A stretch of DNA of 64,000 nucleotides from Nitratifractor salsuginis DSM 16511. GTDB taxonomy: Bacteria; Campylobacterota; Campylobacteria; Campylobacterales; Sulfurovaceae. The position numbers were made by a program, and so were the translations under genes. The stretch is taken from assembly GCF_000186245.1 (NCBI RefSeq), contig NC_014935.1:806001-870000 (forward strand), written 5' to 3'. Under the pieces are notes generated by a model. The model was not told the DNA's origin. It did no database searches and saw only the letters and a program-made list of their open reading frames with translations. This document shows positions 26,157-34,434 of the stretch, piece after piece (within the stretch, counting starts at the first letter, position 1; every line of letters begins with the position of its first letter).

Positions 26157-26825
26157 GTGCAATTTCATCTGGAAAGATTCAGCAAGATCGGCGACTCTTT
26201 GCGCCGGGAGATCGAAGAGGTGGGGAAACTCGTCACCTTCGGCAAACGGGATGATCCTTTCGGCTTCGATATCACTTTGGAGTATTTTTTCTTCTTTTTC
26301 AGCGGTAAGCTCAAAGTCTTCGAGATGAATCTCAGCAACGGTAAGGAGCAGACCCTCTATCTGCTGGGGCGGGGAGATATGTTTGATACGGTGACGCTGC
26401 TGGACGATCAGCCCCACGAAGTTATGACCGAGGTCCTGGAGCCGGGGGAGGCGCTGCGGGTGCCGATCGGCAAAGTCAGAGAGTGGATGTACCGCTATCC
26501 GGTCTTCGGGGAGATCGTGCTCAAGTATGTCGCGGCGCAGATCCGACATGTGGAGGAGTTGGCGGCGGACCTGACGCTGCTGGATACCAAAGAACGCCTC
26601 ATCAAGCTCATCATCCAGAATCTGGAACGCAGCGAGCGTACGGGACAGAATCTCCTGGAGAATCTCTCCCACGCCGAGATTGCCAAGCTTATCGGCACCG
26701 TCCGCCATGTGGTGGACCGCCACATCAAACAGCTCAAGAACGAAGGGGTCATCGAAGCCGGCCGGCGGAAGATCGCCCTCAAAGATATGGAGAAGCTCCA
26801 GGAGAAATTGGACAATATTCTCTAG
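26157..26825 (+). CDS. Crp/Fnr family transcription regulator
   Basis: About 222 residues. GTG 26157 is preferred because AGGAG (26144-26148) lies eight bases before it; GTG 26148 overlaps that site. The N-terminal cyclic-nucleotide-binding-like beta-roll contains LSNGKEQTLYLLGRGDMFDTVTLL. The C-terminal winged helix reads LSHAEIAKLIGTVRHVVDRHIKQLKNEGVI. No N-terminal Fnr cysteine cluster is present, so it is not a classical Fe-S sensor. The phenylalanine run EYFFFFFSGK is unusual. Targets are unknown; ArsC-like upstream is a candidate. The following 196 nt (26826-27021) contain T-rich tracts that may terminate it, but no gene. Confidence 0.82.
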   Translation: MQFHLERFSKIGDSLRREIEEVGKLVTFGKRDDPFGFDITLEYFFFFFSGKLKVFEMNLSNGKEQTLYLLGRGDMFDTVTLLDDQPHEVMTEVLEPGEALRVPIGKVREWMYRYPVFGEIVLKYVAAQIRHVEELAADLTLLDTKERLIKLIIQNLERSERTGQNLLENLSHAEIAKLIGTVRHVVDRHIKQLKNEGVIEAGRRKIALKDMEKLQEKLDNIL

Positions 26826-27021
26826 CTTCTCTATAGGTTTCGTGAAGCAAATTTTTTCATTGCTCTTACGGTTTTTTTTTGATACTTCTAATGCTCGGTC
26901 ATAACAAGAAACCTGATATTTTATCCCTTCAGCCATATCTTCAATTTTGGCCTTTGGAGACAGCCTTACACGAAGATATGGGGCCCCGAATCTGAGGAGA
27001 GATACCTTCTTCTATCCAAAT

Positions 27022-27567
27022 TCAACGGCACCCCTTCAGCACCGCATCGACTTTGGCTCGGCAGCGCGGGCAGAAGCGATACCCTTTGCGGTCGGTATCG
27101 GCGAGGGTGTTGGAGAAATGCATGACGCAATGGGGGTTGGGGCAGTGCTCCAGCCCCAGAGTGTGTCCCAGCTCGTGGACCGCTTCGGTGAGGAGGCGTC
27201 TGAGAAAGAGCTCTTCGTCCTCGGCGAGGCCGTAGAAGGTATTGTGCAGGCGTGGGGTGGCGACCAGGGCACAGCGATAGACCGGCGTAGCCAGACCGAA
27301 GACGAAATTGAGCCCCTCTTCGTAGAGGTCTTCGTCTGTGATCCCCAGGAGGATATCTCCCCGTTCCCTGGGGACTCGGCATAGATCGCTCATCAGAGCC
27401 GAGGCGAGGTATTGCCGATGTTGGGGATTGTAAGCAAAATCGGGAATGGGTCGGGATGGATCAGAGAGTATGACGGGTAGAGTAAAAATCTCTTCGAGCT
27501 TTTCGCTCAAAAAGTCGAGCCAAAAAGGCGGCTCTGAGCGATAGAGGACCAGACCAATCCGGCACAT
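27022..27567 (-). CDS. amzA: Archaemetzincin-type metalloprotease
   Basis: A 181-residue zinc protease. The extended zinc motif HELGHTLGLEHC (residues 131-142) is followed by NPHCVMHFSN (Cys147 and the Met turn) and CPRC (166-169). The four cysteines form the second, structural zinc site that defines archaemetzincins. Its usual size is about 180 residues, so it appears complete. There is no signal peptide. The biological role of this family is unknown. It lies 34 nt downstream of a coiled-coil gene on the same strand. Confidence 0.88.
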   Translation of the reverse strand: MCRIGLVLYRSEPPFWLDFLSEKLEEIFTLPVILSDPSRPIPDFAYNPQHRQYLASALMSDLCRVPRERGDILLGITDEDLYEEGLNFVFGLATPVYRCALVATPRLHNTFYGLAEDEELFLRRLLTEAVHELGHTLGLEHCPNPHCVMHFSNTLADTDRKGYRFCPRCRAKVDAVLKGCR

Positions 27568-27601
27568 CTTGTTCTACCTCTTGTGGAACTTGGAAGGAAG
27601 A

Positions 27602-28096
27602 TCAGGCGTTGCGGATGCGGCTGATCTTATTCGAGAGGCGGCCCATGACCTGCTCGGCGTGTTTCATAAGCAGTTCGCGCTCATGGTAGAGCTTGGCCTT
27701 CTCCTCTTCGAGTTTCATCTCTTTCTCCAGGAGCTTCTCTTCCCGGCGGATCAGTTCGTCATACTCCTCTTTGAGTTTGGCATACTTTTTGTCGAGTTTG
27801 TCCACCTCTTTGTTGAGCCGGCGCAGATCGCGGTCGATCATCTCCACCTGCCGCTCGGTCTCGACAGTGAGGAGCTTCTTGTTGGTCTTCTTGATCTTGT
27901 TGAGCTTTTCGTGGATCTTTCGCTCGATCTCATGCATCTGGGAAGAGAGATCGAGGATCTTGGTCTCCAGCTTCTCCAGTTCGCTCCGAGTGCTTTGGAG
28001 CTTCTCTTCGATCTTGGCGATCTTCTTTTCGGTTTTGTCCAGGGCTTTGATGAATTTGTTGATTCCTGCTTCGGTTTGGTTGAGGCTTTCGGTCAA
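27602..28096 (-). CDS. Coiled-coil protein of unknown function
   Basis: 164 residues, almost entirely a charged coiled coil (heptads such as KKIAKIEEKLQSTRSELEKLE and YDELIRREEKLLEKEMK). No signal peptide or membrane segment. It could be a structural or regulatory partner of the archaemetzincin encoded next, since both are on the same strand with a short gap. No family is assignable because coiled coils align to anything. Confidence 0.6.
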   Translation of the reverse strand: MTESLNQTEAGINKFIKALDKTEKKIAKIEEKLQSTRSELEKLETKILDLSSQMHEIERKIHEKLNKIKKTNKKLLTVETERQVEMIDRDLRRLNKEVDKLDKKYAKLKEEYDELIRREEKLLEKEMKLEEEKAKLYHERELLMKHAEQVMGRLSNKISRIRNA

Positions 28097-28224
28097 GGTG
28101 ACACTCCTTTGATGGTATTTTGTGTAACGATAACATCTTTAGCCGGTGTTTTGTGCGACGTGGGTTGCAAAATTCCGCATCCTTTGGGAAAAATACCCTT
28201 TTGACTCGATTGGAGCGATGATTT

Positions 28225-28989
28225 ATGGATAAAAAGAAGTTGAAAGCCCTCCTGGAGGCTGAAGTAGAGGCGCGCAACCGTGTCGGGGAGCTGAGCTATG
28301 AGCGGCCCGATCCGCTTTTGGTGGCTTCCCGATACCGGGATGAGCGGATTGCTCTAGTCTGTGCCCTTTTCGGTTACGGAAATGCCGGGTTGATCGTGCG
28401 TTTTCTCGAAAGCCTCGACTTTTCGCTCCTCGATGCTGATGAGGAGACCATCCGCAGAGAGCTCTCGGGGATGTATTACCGTTTTCAGAACAGTGTGGAT
28501 TTGACGGCGCTCTTTATCGCGCTGCGGCGGCTGGGACGGGAGCGGAGCATCGAAGAGATCGTTCGTCGGGGTTATGAACGCCGGGGGGAGATCCGTGACG
28601 GGCTCTGGGAACTGATCGGGGAGCTGGAGCGGCTCAGCGGGCATCAGAGCAGGGGATACCGCTTCCTGATCGGAAGAGTGCCCAAAGACCCGGAGCGCTG
28701 CGCCCCTTTCAAGCGCTATATGATGTATTTTCGCTGGATAGTTCGGCGGGACGCTCTGGATATGGGGCTCTGGAGCGGCATCGATCCGGCGGATCTGATC
28801 ATCCCGCTTGATACCCATACCCACACCGTCTCCCTCAGATTGGGGCTCCTGAAGCGCAAGAGCTACGATATGAAAGCGGCACTGGAGCTTACTGAGACTC
28901 TGCGCGGATTCGACCCTGCCGATCCGGTGAAGTATGATTTTGCCCTTTATAGGATCGGGCAGGAGGGGAAATTCAGAATTGAGAATTGA
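28225..28989 (+). CDS. TIGR02757/DUF2400 family protein
   Basis: A 254-residue protein with family hallmarks DPLLVASRYRDERIALVCALFGYGN near the start, RFLIGRVPKDPERCAPFKRYMMYFRWIVRRD in the middle, and LIIPLDTHTHTVSLRLGL near the end. The last two suggest a helix-hairpin-helix DNA-glycosylase-like fold, but the function is unknown. The final codons (..KFRIEN) are formed by a heptamer array that runs through the stop codon, so the C-terminus has probably been rewritten by that repeat. Confidence 0.8.
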   Translation: MDKKKLKALLEAEVEARNRVGELSYERPDPLLVASRYRDERIALVCALFGYGNAGLIVRFLESLDFSLLDADEETIRRELSGMYYRFQNSVDLTALFIALRRLGRERSIEEIVRRGYERRGEIRDGLWELIGELERLSGHQSRGYRFLIGRVPKDPERCAPFKRYMMYFRWIVRRDALDMGLWSGIDPADLIIPLDTHTHTVSLRLGLLKRKSYDMKAALELTETLRGFDPADPVKYDFALYRIGQEGKFRIEN

Positions 28990-29001
28990 GAATTGAGAAT
29001 G
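28974..29001 (+). repeat. Heptamer array (4 copies) crossing a stop codon
   Basis: Units CAGAATT, GAGAATT, GAGAATT, GAGAATG at a strict 7-nt spacing. The stop codon TGA (28987-28989) of the preceding gene lies inside the array. Confidence 0.75.
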
Positions 29002-29057
29002 ACTGGAGAAAAATTCTTAGAAAGTTTTTGGACTCGTTTGGGTTTGACAGGCTTCGC

Positions 29058-29063
29058 TATAAT
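29058..29063 (+). promoter_or_regulatory. -10 box for the moxR-bat operon
   Basis: TATAAT lies 32 nt before the moxR start. The TTGACA at 29044-29049 is only 8 nt upstream, too near to be its -35 element. Confidence 0.55.
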
Positions 29064-29094
29064 AGAGATAAAAGTTAATCTATAGGCATAATTT

Positions 29095-30033
29095 ATGATA
29101 GAAAAGCTCAAAAGGGAGATCCACAAAGTCGTCATCGGGCACGAAGAGTTGATCGAGAGTATGATCGTTGCTCTGTTCAGCGGGGGGCATATTCTCGTGG
29201 AGGGGGTGCCTGGGGTGGCGAAGACCACGGCGGTCAAAGCCCTGGCCGATAGCCTCGGTTTCAGTTTCAAGCGGGTGCAATTTACCCCCGATCTTCTCCC
29301 CGGGGATATCATCGGCAATGAAATTCTCGACCTCAAAAGCAACGACTTTCGCGTCAAGCACGGCCCCATCTTTACTCATCTGCTTCTTGCCGACGAGATC
29401 AACCGGGCGGGCCCGAAGGTACAGTCGGCGCTGCTGGAGGCGATGGCGGAGCGGCAGGTGACCATCGGGGAGGAGAGTTTCGCGCTGCCCGAGCCCTTTA
29501 TGGTCCTGGCTACGGCCAATCCCGTGGAGCAGGAGGGGACCTACGAGTTACCCGAAGCGGCGCTGGACCGTTTTATGATGAAGGTGAAAGTCGGGTATAA
29601 CGATTTCGACGAGGAGCTGCGGATTATGGAGCGCGCGGCGGACGGCTCCTTTGGGCCGGTGGAGCAGGTGCTCGATCCCGAAGCGTTCACGCGGCTCAAA
29701 GATGAGCCCAAAAGCGTCCACGTCGATGAGGAGATCAAATGCTATATGCTCACCCTCATTCAGGCGACCCGGGACCCTGGAGCCTTCGGGCTGGAGGATT
29801 TGGCACCCTATATCGATTTTGGCGCCAGCCCGCGGGGGAGCATCGACCTCTACAAAGCTTCCCGCGCCCGGGCCTGGCTACGGGGCCGCGACTATGTGAC
29901 CCCTTCGGATGTGGCGGCGATGGCTTATCCGGTGCTGCGGCATCGGATTTTGCTGAGCTATGCCGCCGCATCGGTGCCCCTGGAGAGCGACGACGTGATC
30001 CGCAAAATCCTGGAGACGATCCCCGCCCCCTGA
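29095..30033 (+). CDS. MoxR-type AAA+ ATPase
   Basis: A 312-residue AAA+ chaperone of the MoxR class. Walker A is GVPGVAKTTAVKA (~residue 41), Walker B LLADEINRAGPKVQSALLEAM (~98), sensor 1 VLATANPVEQEG and sensor 2 ASPRGSIDL. MoxR proteins assemble or activate VWA-domain complexes. Here it is the first gene of a five-gene operon with DUF58, BatA/B, TPR and BatD. The next gene starts on its stop codon. Confidence 0.9.
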   Translation: MIEKLKREIHKVVIGHEELIESMIVALFSGGHILVEGVPGVAKTTAVKALADSLGFSFKRVQFTPDLLPGDIIGNEILDLKSNDFRVKHGPIFTHLLLADEINRAGPKVQSALLEAMAERQVTIGEESFALPEPFMVLATANPVEQEGTYELPEAALDRFMMKVKVGYNDFDEELRIMERAADGSFGPVEQVLDPEAFTRLKDEPKSVHVDEEIKCYMLTLIQATRDPGAFGLEDLAPYIDFGASPRGSIDLYKASRARAWLRGRDYVTPSDVAAMAYPVLRHRILLSYAAASVPLESDDVIRKILETIPAP

Positions 30034-30866
30034 TGGCTGCCCAACTCCGAGAGATCCTGCTGCGCACCCGGCGCCATCTGCTGCTGGCCCGTCCGGGGGA
30101 GCAGCCCAGCCGCCTGGCGGGTGAGGGGCTCGATTTCCGGGAACTGCGGGAGTATACCCTCGATGACGATATCCGCCATCTCAATTGGAAGAGTATGGCC
30201 CGCATCCGCAAGCCCCTGGTCAACCGCTACAACGAAAGCCGCCAAATCTCCGTGGGGCTGGTCTATCTCAACAGCGGGAGCCTTGCCATCGGAGCGCCGG
30301 TAAGCAAGAAGGATTTGGCAGTGGAACTGCTGACAGCCCTGAGCTACGCGGCGGCGCGGAGCGGGGAGCGGGTGAGTACCTGGTTCCTTGGCGCCGATGA
30401 GTGCGCCTACTATCCTCCCGGCAGGCGGCAGGGGGATCTGGCGGAGCGTAACCACGCCCTGGCTACGGCCCTGGAAGCGAAGGGAGAACCGGCAGACAGT
30501 GAACAGCTACTGCGGGAGCTCGGGCCAAGATTGCGCCGCCGTTCGGTGCTCTTTTTGCTGGGGGATTTTATGAAGCCTCTGGACCTCTCCGCCCTGGCGT
30601 CACGGCACGAGATCCACGCTCTGATCCTGAGAGACCGCCTGGACGAGGAGTTGCCGGGCGGAAGTTTCCTGCTCGAAGATACGGGGAGCTTGCGCCGGAA
30701 GGAGGCGGTGATCGACCCAGCGGCCCGAGAGCACTACCGCCGACTGGTCCGGGAACAGGATGCGGCCCTGTTCGAGCATTTTCGCCGGCACGGGATCGGC
30801 TGGGAAAAGTTTGGCACTTCTCAAGAACCCATTGCCCGCCTGGCCCAGTACCTGAGGAGGCCCTAA
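30033..30866 (+). CDS. DUF58 domain protein
   Basis: 277 residues from ATG 30033, overlapping the moxR stop by one base. The DUF58 signature is GEGLDFRELREYTLDDDIRHLNWKSMAR (residues ~30-57), followed by a degenerate VWA-like C-terminal part (VLFLLGDFMKPLDLSALAS). No transmembrane helices precede the DUF58 box, unlike longer relatives. It is part of the MoxR/Bat system implicated in oxygen tolerance or envelope stress. Confidence 0.85.
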   Translation: MAAQLREILLRTRRHLLLARPGEQPSRLAGEGLDFRELREYTLDDDIRHLNWKSMARIRKPLVNRYNESRQISVGLVYLNSGSLAIGAPVSKKDLAVELLTALSYAAARSGERVSTWFLGADECAYYPPGRRQGDLAERNHALATALEAKGEPADSEQLLRELGPRLRRRSVLFLLGDFMKPLDLSALASRHEIHALILRDRLDEELPGGSFLLEDTGSLRRKEAVIDPAAREHYRRLVREQDAALFEHFRRHGIGWEKFGTSQEPIARLAQYLRRP

Positions 30867-30867
30867 G

Positions 30868-32550
30868 ATGAGCTTCGCCGCACCCTGGTTTTTGCTTTTG
30901 ATCCCGCTTTACTGGGTCTGTGAGCGCTACTGCCGGCCCGCCTCGGAGCCGCTGCGACTCTCCAATCTCCCCCTGGCGGAGCGGGCCCTGGGGAATACCC
31001 CGCGCTGGGAGCGTTGGCTGCGCCGGCTGATCGTCGTCTTGCTGGTGCTGGCCCTGGCGGACCCCGTTACCCGCAAAAGTGAAACCCTGCACCAAGCCAG
31101 GGGGCACGCCGTGGCGCTGCTGCTCGATGCCAGCTACAGTATGCGGGAGGGAGGGCGCTTCGACATTGCCAGGAAGGTGCTGCTCGATTTTATCGACCGT
31201 CGTCCAAAGGACCGGATCGCCCTGGAGGTCTTCGCCGACTACGCCTATCTGGCCGCTCCGATGAGCTACGAGAAAAAAGGGCTCAAAACCATTCTCGCCG
31301 CTCTGGAGCCCGGGGTCGTGGGAGGAAGGGATACGGCCCTTTATGAAGCGCTTTTTTTAGGGGCGCGCCTCTTCAAAAAAGAGGAAGGAAGATCCAACCG
31401 GGTGATGATCCTGCTCACTGACGGGATCGACACCGTGGGCAACATCCCGCTGGAGGCGGCGATCCGGGAGCTGAAACGGGCCCATATCCGGGTCTATACC
31501 GTCGGGGTGGGGGATGATTTTCGCCGGGGGGTGCTCGAGAAGATCGCCCGCTCTACCGGGGGACGCTTCTACGATGCCCGCTATCCCGAGGCTCTGGCCA
31601 ATATCTATCGCCGGATTGATACTCTGGAGCGTACCCGGATCAAAACGGGTCAAGTTACCCATACCCGCCACTATGCCCCCTGGCTGCTCTGGCCGGCGCT
31701 GGGTTTGCTGCTCTGGCTTACCTGGCTGCGGCGGAGGCAAAAGCTTGGGGCCCTGACGGCTCTTTTGGCTTCGGCTTTGCTCCTCTGGGCGCTACTGGCT
31801 CCCCGCGTTGGTGCGGGAGCGTCGGAGGATCGTCGCGGAGTGCCTCTGCTGGTGGCGCTGGAGTGCTCCAGGGCGATGGATGCCCGGGACCTCTACCCTG
31901 ACCGTTTCCACTTCGCCCTGCACAAGATCCGCACTCTGATCGGGGCTTCGAACCGCCTGCGGGTAGGGCTGCTGCTCTTTTGCGGCCGAAGCTATCTGTT
32001 GGCTCCTCCTACGAAGGATCACGAAGCTTTGGAGACGATGCTGGATCACCTGAAGCTAGAAGGGATCGACCGCCGCGGGAGTGACTGGAACGCCCTAATC
32101 CGCTCGGCGGCTCGCTTTCGGGAGGGCAACGCCACACTGCCGCTGCTCGTCTTCGCCACGGGAGAGGGGATCGAAGATCCCGCACTCTTGGCAGAGGGGG
32201 CTGGGAACCGCCGGCTCGATCTCTTTCTCTATGCCGTGGCGACCCCCAAGGGCGCGACCATTCCCGAAGGAAAGGGCCTGCTGCGCAATGAGCGGGGCGA
32301 TGTGATCGTCAGCCGCCTCAGCCCCGATCTGCGCCGTTTGGCCCAGGAGTCGGGGGGTATCTATCTTCCCGCTTCCCTGGATGACGGGGATATGGAGCGC
32401 CTGGCAAAGGAGATCATCCATCGCTACGGCAGAGCTCAAAAGTCCGTGACGGCTCTGAACACGGAACAGGCCCCGCCGCGATGGCCGATTTTGCTGGCGC
32501 TGGCGCTGCTCTTTTTCCCCTGGGGAGTCTGGATGAGGAGGAGGCGATGA
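30868..32550 (+). CDS. BatA-BatB fusion: two VWA domains in one membrane protein
   Basis: 560 residues. The N-terminal BatA half has membrane helices (WFLLLIPLYWVCE; LIVVLLVLALA) and a VWA domain with intact MIDAS DASYS (residues 87-91) and LLTDGIDTVGN. A central pair of helices (LLWPALGLLLWL; ALTALLASALLLWALL) leads to a BatB half whose VWA begins LVALECSRAMDARDLYPDRF near residue 327. There the MIDAS DxSxS is replaced by E-C-S-R-A, so metal binding is probably lost. A C-terminal helix (WPILLALALLFFPWGVW) closes it. In most genomes BatA and BatB are separate proteins. The start is one base after the DUF58 stop; the 3' end overlaps the TPR gene by 4 nt. Confidence 0.82.
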   Translation: MSFAAPWFLLLIPLYWVCERYCRPASEPLRLSNLPLAERALGNTPRWERWLRRLIVVLLVLALADPVTRKSETLHQARGHAVALLLDASYSMREGGRFDIARKVLLDFIDRRPKDRIALEVFADYAYLAAPMSYEKKGLKTILAALEPGVVGGRDTALYEALFLGARLFKKEEGRSNRVMILLTDGIDTVGNIPLEAAIRELKRAHIRVYTVGVGDDFRRGVLEKIARSTGGRFYDARYPEALANIYRRIDTLERTRIKTGQVTHTRHYAPWLLWPALGLLLWLTWLRRRQKLGALTALLASALLLWALLAPRVGAGASEDRRGVPLLVALECSRAMDARDLYPDRFHFALHKIRTLIGASNRLRVGLLLFCGRSYLLAPPTKDHEALETMLDHLKLEGIDRRGSDWNALIRSAARFREGNATLPLLVFATGEGIEDPALLAEGAGNRRLDLFLYAVATPKGATIPEGKGLLRNERGDVIVSRLSPDLRRLAQESGGIYLPASLDDGDMERLAKEIIHRYGRAQKSVTALNTEQAPPRWPILLALALLFFPWGVWMRRRR

Positions 32551-33344
32551 GGCGGATCGGGATTGTCTTGCTTTTGGCTCTGCAGACGGCTCTCTACGCC
32601 GCTTCTGCCTTGGAAGGCTACCGGCTCTGGCAGGCGCAAAGGGCCGCCAAGGAGGGGGACTTCACCCGGGCGCTGCAAATTTATCGGCAGATCAAGCCCC
32701 AAAACGACCGCCTCCGTTACAACGAAGCCAATCTCCTCTACCGTCTGGGAAAGTACAGAGCGGCCCTGGCCCTCTACCGCCGGATTTTGGAGCCTTCGCT
32801 TCAGGGGTTTCGGCTCTACAATATGGCCAACTGCTATGTACGTCTTGGCGACTATCCCAGGGCACGGATCTACTATGAGGCTGCCGCCAAATTCCTGCCT
32901 GCCGATCCCGAGCTGCGCTACAATCTCACAAAGATCAAAGCCCGCCTCCGGCAGCAGGCCCTGGAAGATGCCCTGCTGATGAAACAAAAAGGGCAGAAAA
33001 AGCTTTGCAAACTGGAGCGCCTCCCCTATGGAGTGCGCCGCGGGTTCTATCAGGGCAAGAGTTTCGCAGATGACTTCGAGAGCAATCAGACCCTCTACGA
33101 AGCCAGGTTCGGCGATCTGCTGCTCAAACAGGCCAATATCGCCACGGCCCACGCTCCCAAAAACGATGCGTCCGCCGAAGAGCTCGGGGCCGAAGCCAAG
33201 CGTACGGCCATCGGAAGTTCACGGGGGCAGGCGGAGGGCCTGGAACGTCAATACTATGAGCGCAAGCTGAAGCAAAAATCCTTCCGCTCGCTGCTGATTC
33301 CCCTGAGCCCGCCCAAGGAGAAGCGTGATGAAAATGATCGATAG
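32547..33344 (+). CDS. TPR protein of the Bat operon (BatC/BatE-like)
   Basis: 265 residues from ATG 32547 (GAGGAGGCG upstream; 4-nt overlap with the BatA-BatB stop). A signal peptide (IGIVLLLALQTALYAASA) is followed by TPR units: AAKEGDFTRALQIYRQIK, YRLGKYRAALALYRRIL and YVRLGDYPRARIYYEAAAKFLP. The C-terminal third is charged and lacks repeats. The position between the VWA protein and BatD corresponds to BatC or BatE. It probably acts in the periplasm. Confidence 0.8.
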   Translation: MRRIGIVLLLALQTALYAASALEGYRLWQAQRAAKEGDFTRALQIYRQIKPQNDRLRYNEANLLYRLGKYRAALALYRRILEPSLQGFRLYNMANCYVRLGDYPRARIYYEAAAKFLPADPELRYNLTKIKARLRQQALEDALLMKQKGQKKLCKLERLPYGVRRGFYQGKSFADDFESNQTLYEARFGDLLLKQANIATAHAPKNDASAEELGAEAKRTAIGSSRGQAEGLERQYYERKLKQKSFRSLLIPLSPPKEKRDENDR

Positions 33345-34389
33345 AGTCTGGCTGCTGCTTTGCCTCCCCTGGCTGCTCTGGGGGGCGGTGGGGATGGATC
33401 TGAGGCTCTCCAAAAACACCCTCTACCTGGGGGAGCCTGCCGTGGTGACCCTTCGCCTGGGTATTACCCCCGATACCCGGGTTGATCGGGTGCGGATCGT
33501 TGCGCCCCACAGCGAAGCCTTCGAGATCCGCAAACTCGATGAAAAAAAGCCCCGGATCGAAGGAGGGGAGATCAGGCGGGAATACCGCTACCTGTTGACC
33601 CCGCTGCGTCTCGGGAGCCTGAGTCTTCCTCCTTTCAAAGCGGAGCTGACTTGGCAGGATCCCAAAACCTATCTCTATACCGTCCATAGCTACAAAACGA
33701 AGCCGCTGAAATTGACGGTGCGGGAAGTCCCCGGCGGGCTCAACCCGGTGGGGGACCTGCACCTGCAACTGACGAGCGACCGTAACGCAACTCAGGCCTA
33801 TGAACCGGTCCATCTGGAACTCGTCATCAGCGGGGAAGGGAATCTGGAGTACCTCAACCCCTTTTCTCTCCGTATCCCCGGAGCTACCGTTTACCCTTCG
33901 GCCCCGAAATTGGCAACCCGTCCGACAAAGGAGGGGTATCAAAAGACCTTCACCCAGCGTTTTACGGTGATCGCCGATCACGAAATTCACGTGCCGCCGG
34001 TGCGCCTGCTCTATTTCAACACCAATACAGGCATTCCCGAGACGCTTCAGAGCCCATCGCTTACGATCGAGGTGGGAAACCCCGCCGCCCGGCGGGAGCT
34101 TTGGCTGCGAATCGCCTTGCTGCTTGGCGGAGTGTTGCTGGGTGCGGCGGTGATGGGGCTATGGATGGGTTATCTACGCGACCGAATCGGAGGAGTGAGA
34201 CTTCGCCCGTGGATGAGTGACAGGGAGCTCTACCGTCAGCTGCTCCCCTACAGTGACGATCCCAAGGCCAGAGAACTTTTGGAAAAGCTGGAAGCCCGGC
34301 TCTATCGGGGGGAGAAGGAGGCGATCGATTACCAGGAGGTCCAAAGGCTTTTGAGGAGGCTCAGGAGTAAGCGGGGAGAATCGGTGTAG
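33328..34389 (+). CDS. BatD-like protein (oxygen-tolerance family)
   Basis: 353 residues from ATG 33328 (AAGGAG seven bases upstream; 17-nt overlap with the TPR gene). It has a signal peptide (WLLLCLPWLLWGAVG), Ig-like beta-sandwich repeats in the periplasm (LSKNTLYLGEPAVVTLRLG; NATQAYEPVHLELVISGEGN), then a membrane helix (IALLLGGVLLGAAVMGLWMGYL) and a cytosolic tail ending RSKRGESV. A decayed copy of its last ~100 codons lies at about 40225-40440, 6 kb downstream. Confidence 0.85.
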   Translation: MKMIDRVWLLLCLPWLLWGAVGMDLRLSKNTLYLGEPAVVTLRLGITPDTRVDRVRIVAPHSEAFEIRKLDEKKPRIEGGEIRREYRYLLTPLRLGSLSLPPFKAELTWQDPKTYLYTVHSYKTKPLKLTVREVPGGLNPVGDLHLQLTSDRNATQAYEPVHLELVISGEGNLEYLNPFSLRIPGATVYPSAPKLATRPTKEGYQKTFTQRFTVIADHEIHVPPVRLLYFNTNTGIPETLQSPSLTIEVGNPAARRELWLRIALLLGGVLLGAAVMGLWMGYLRDRIGGVRLRPWMSDRELYRQLLPYSDDPKARELLEKLEARLYRGEKEAIDYQEVQRLLRRLRSKRGESV

Positions 34390-34390
34390 A

Positions 34391-34419
34391 ATCTTCACTC
34401 AATGTGAATGAGTGAAGAT
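34391..34419. promoter_or_regulatory. 11-bp perfect inverted repeat between batD and the rhodanese gene
   Basis: ATCTTCACTCA (34391-34401) and TGAGTGAAGAT (34409-34419) are perfect complements around a 7-nt loop. No U-tract follows, so it is not a standard terminator. It ends 15 nt before the rhodanese start codon, next to the ribosome site, so it could be an operator or an RNA hairpin controlling translation. Confidence 0.55.
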
Positions 34420-34434
34420 CGTGAAGGGAGATGG

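Noticed and set aside
29044-29063. TTGACA followed by TATAAT as a full sigma-70 promoter
   Set aside because: Spacer is only 8 nt, so the TTGACA cannot be the -35 partner; only the -10 is kept.
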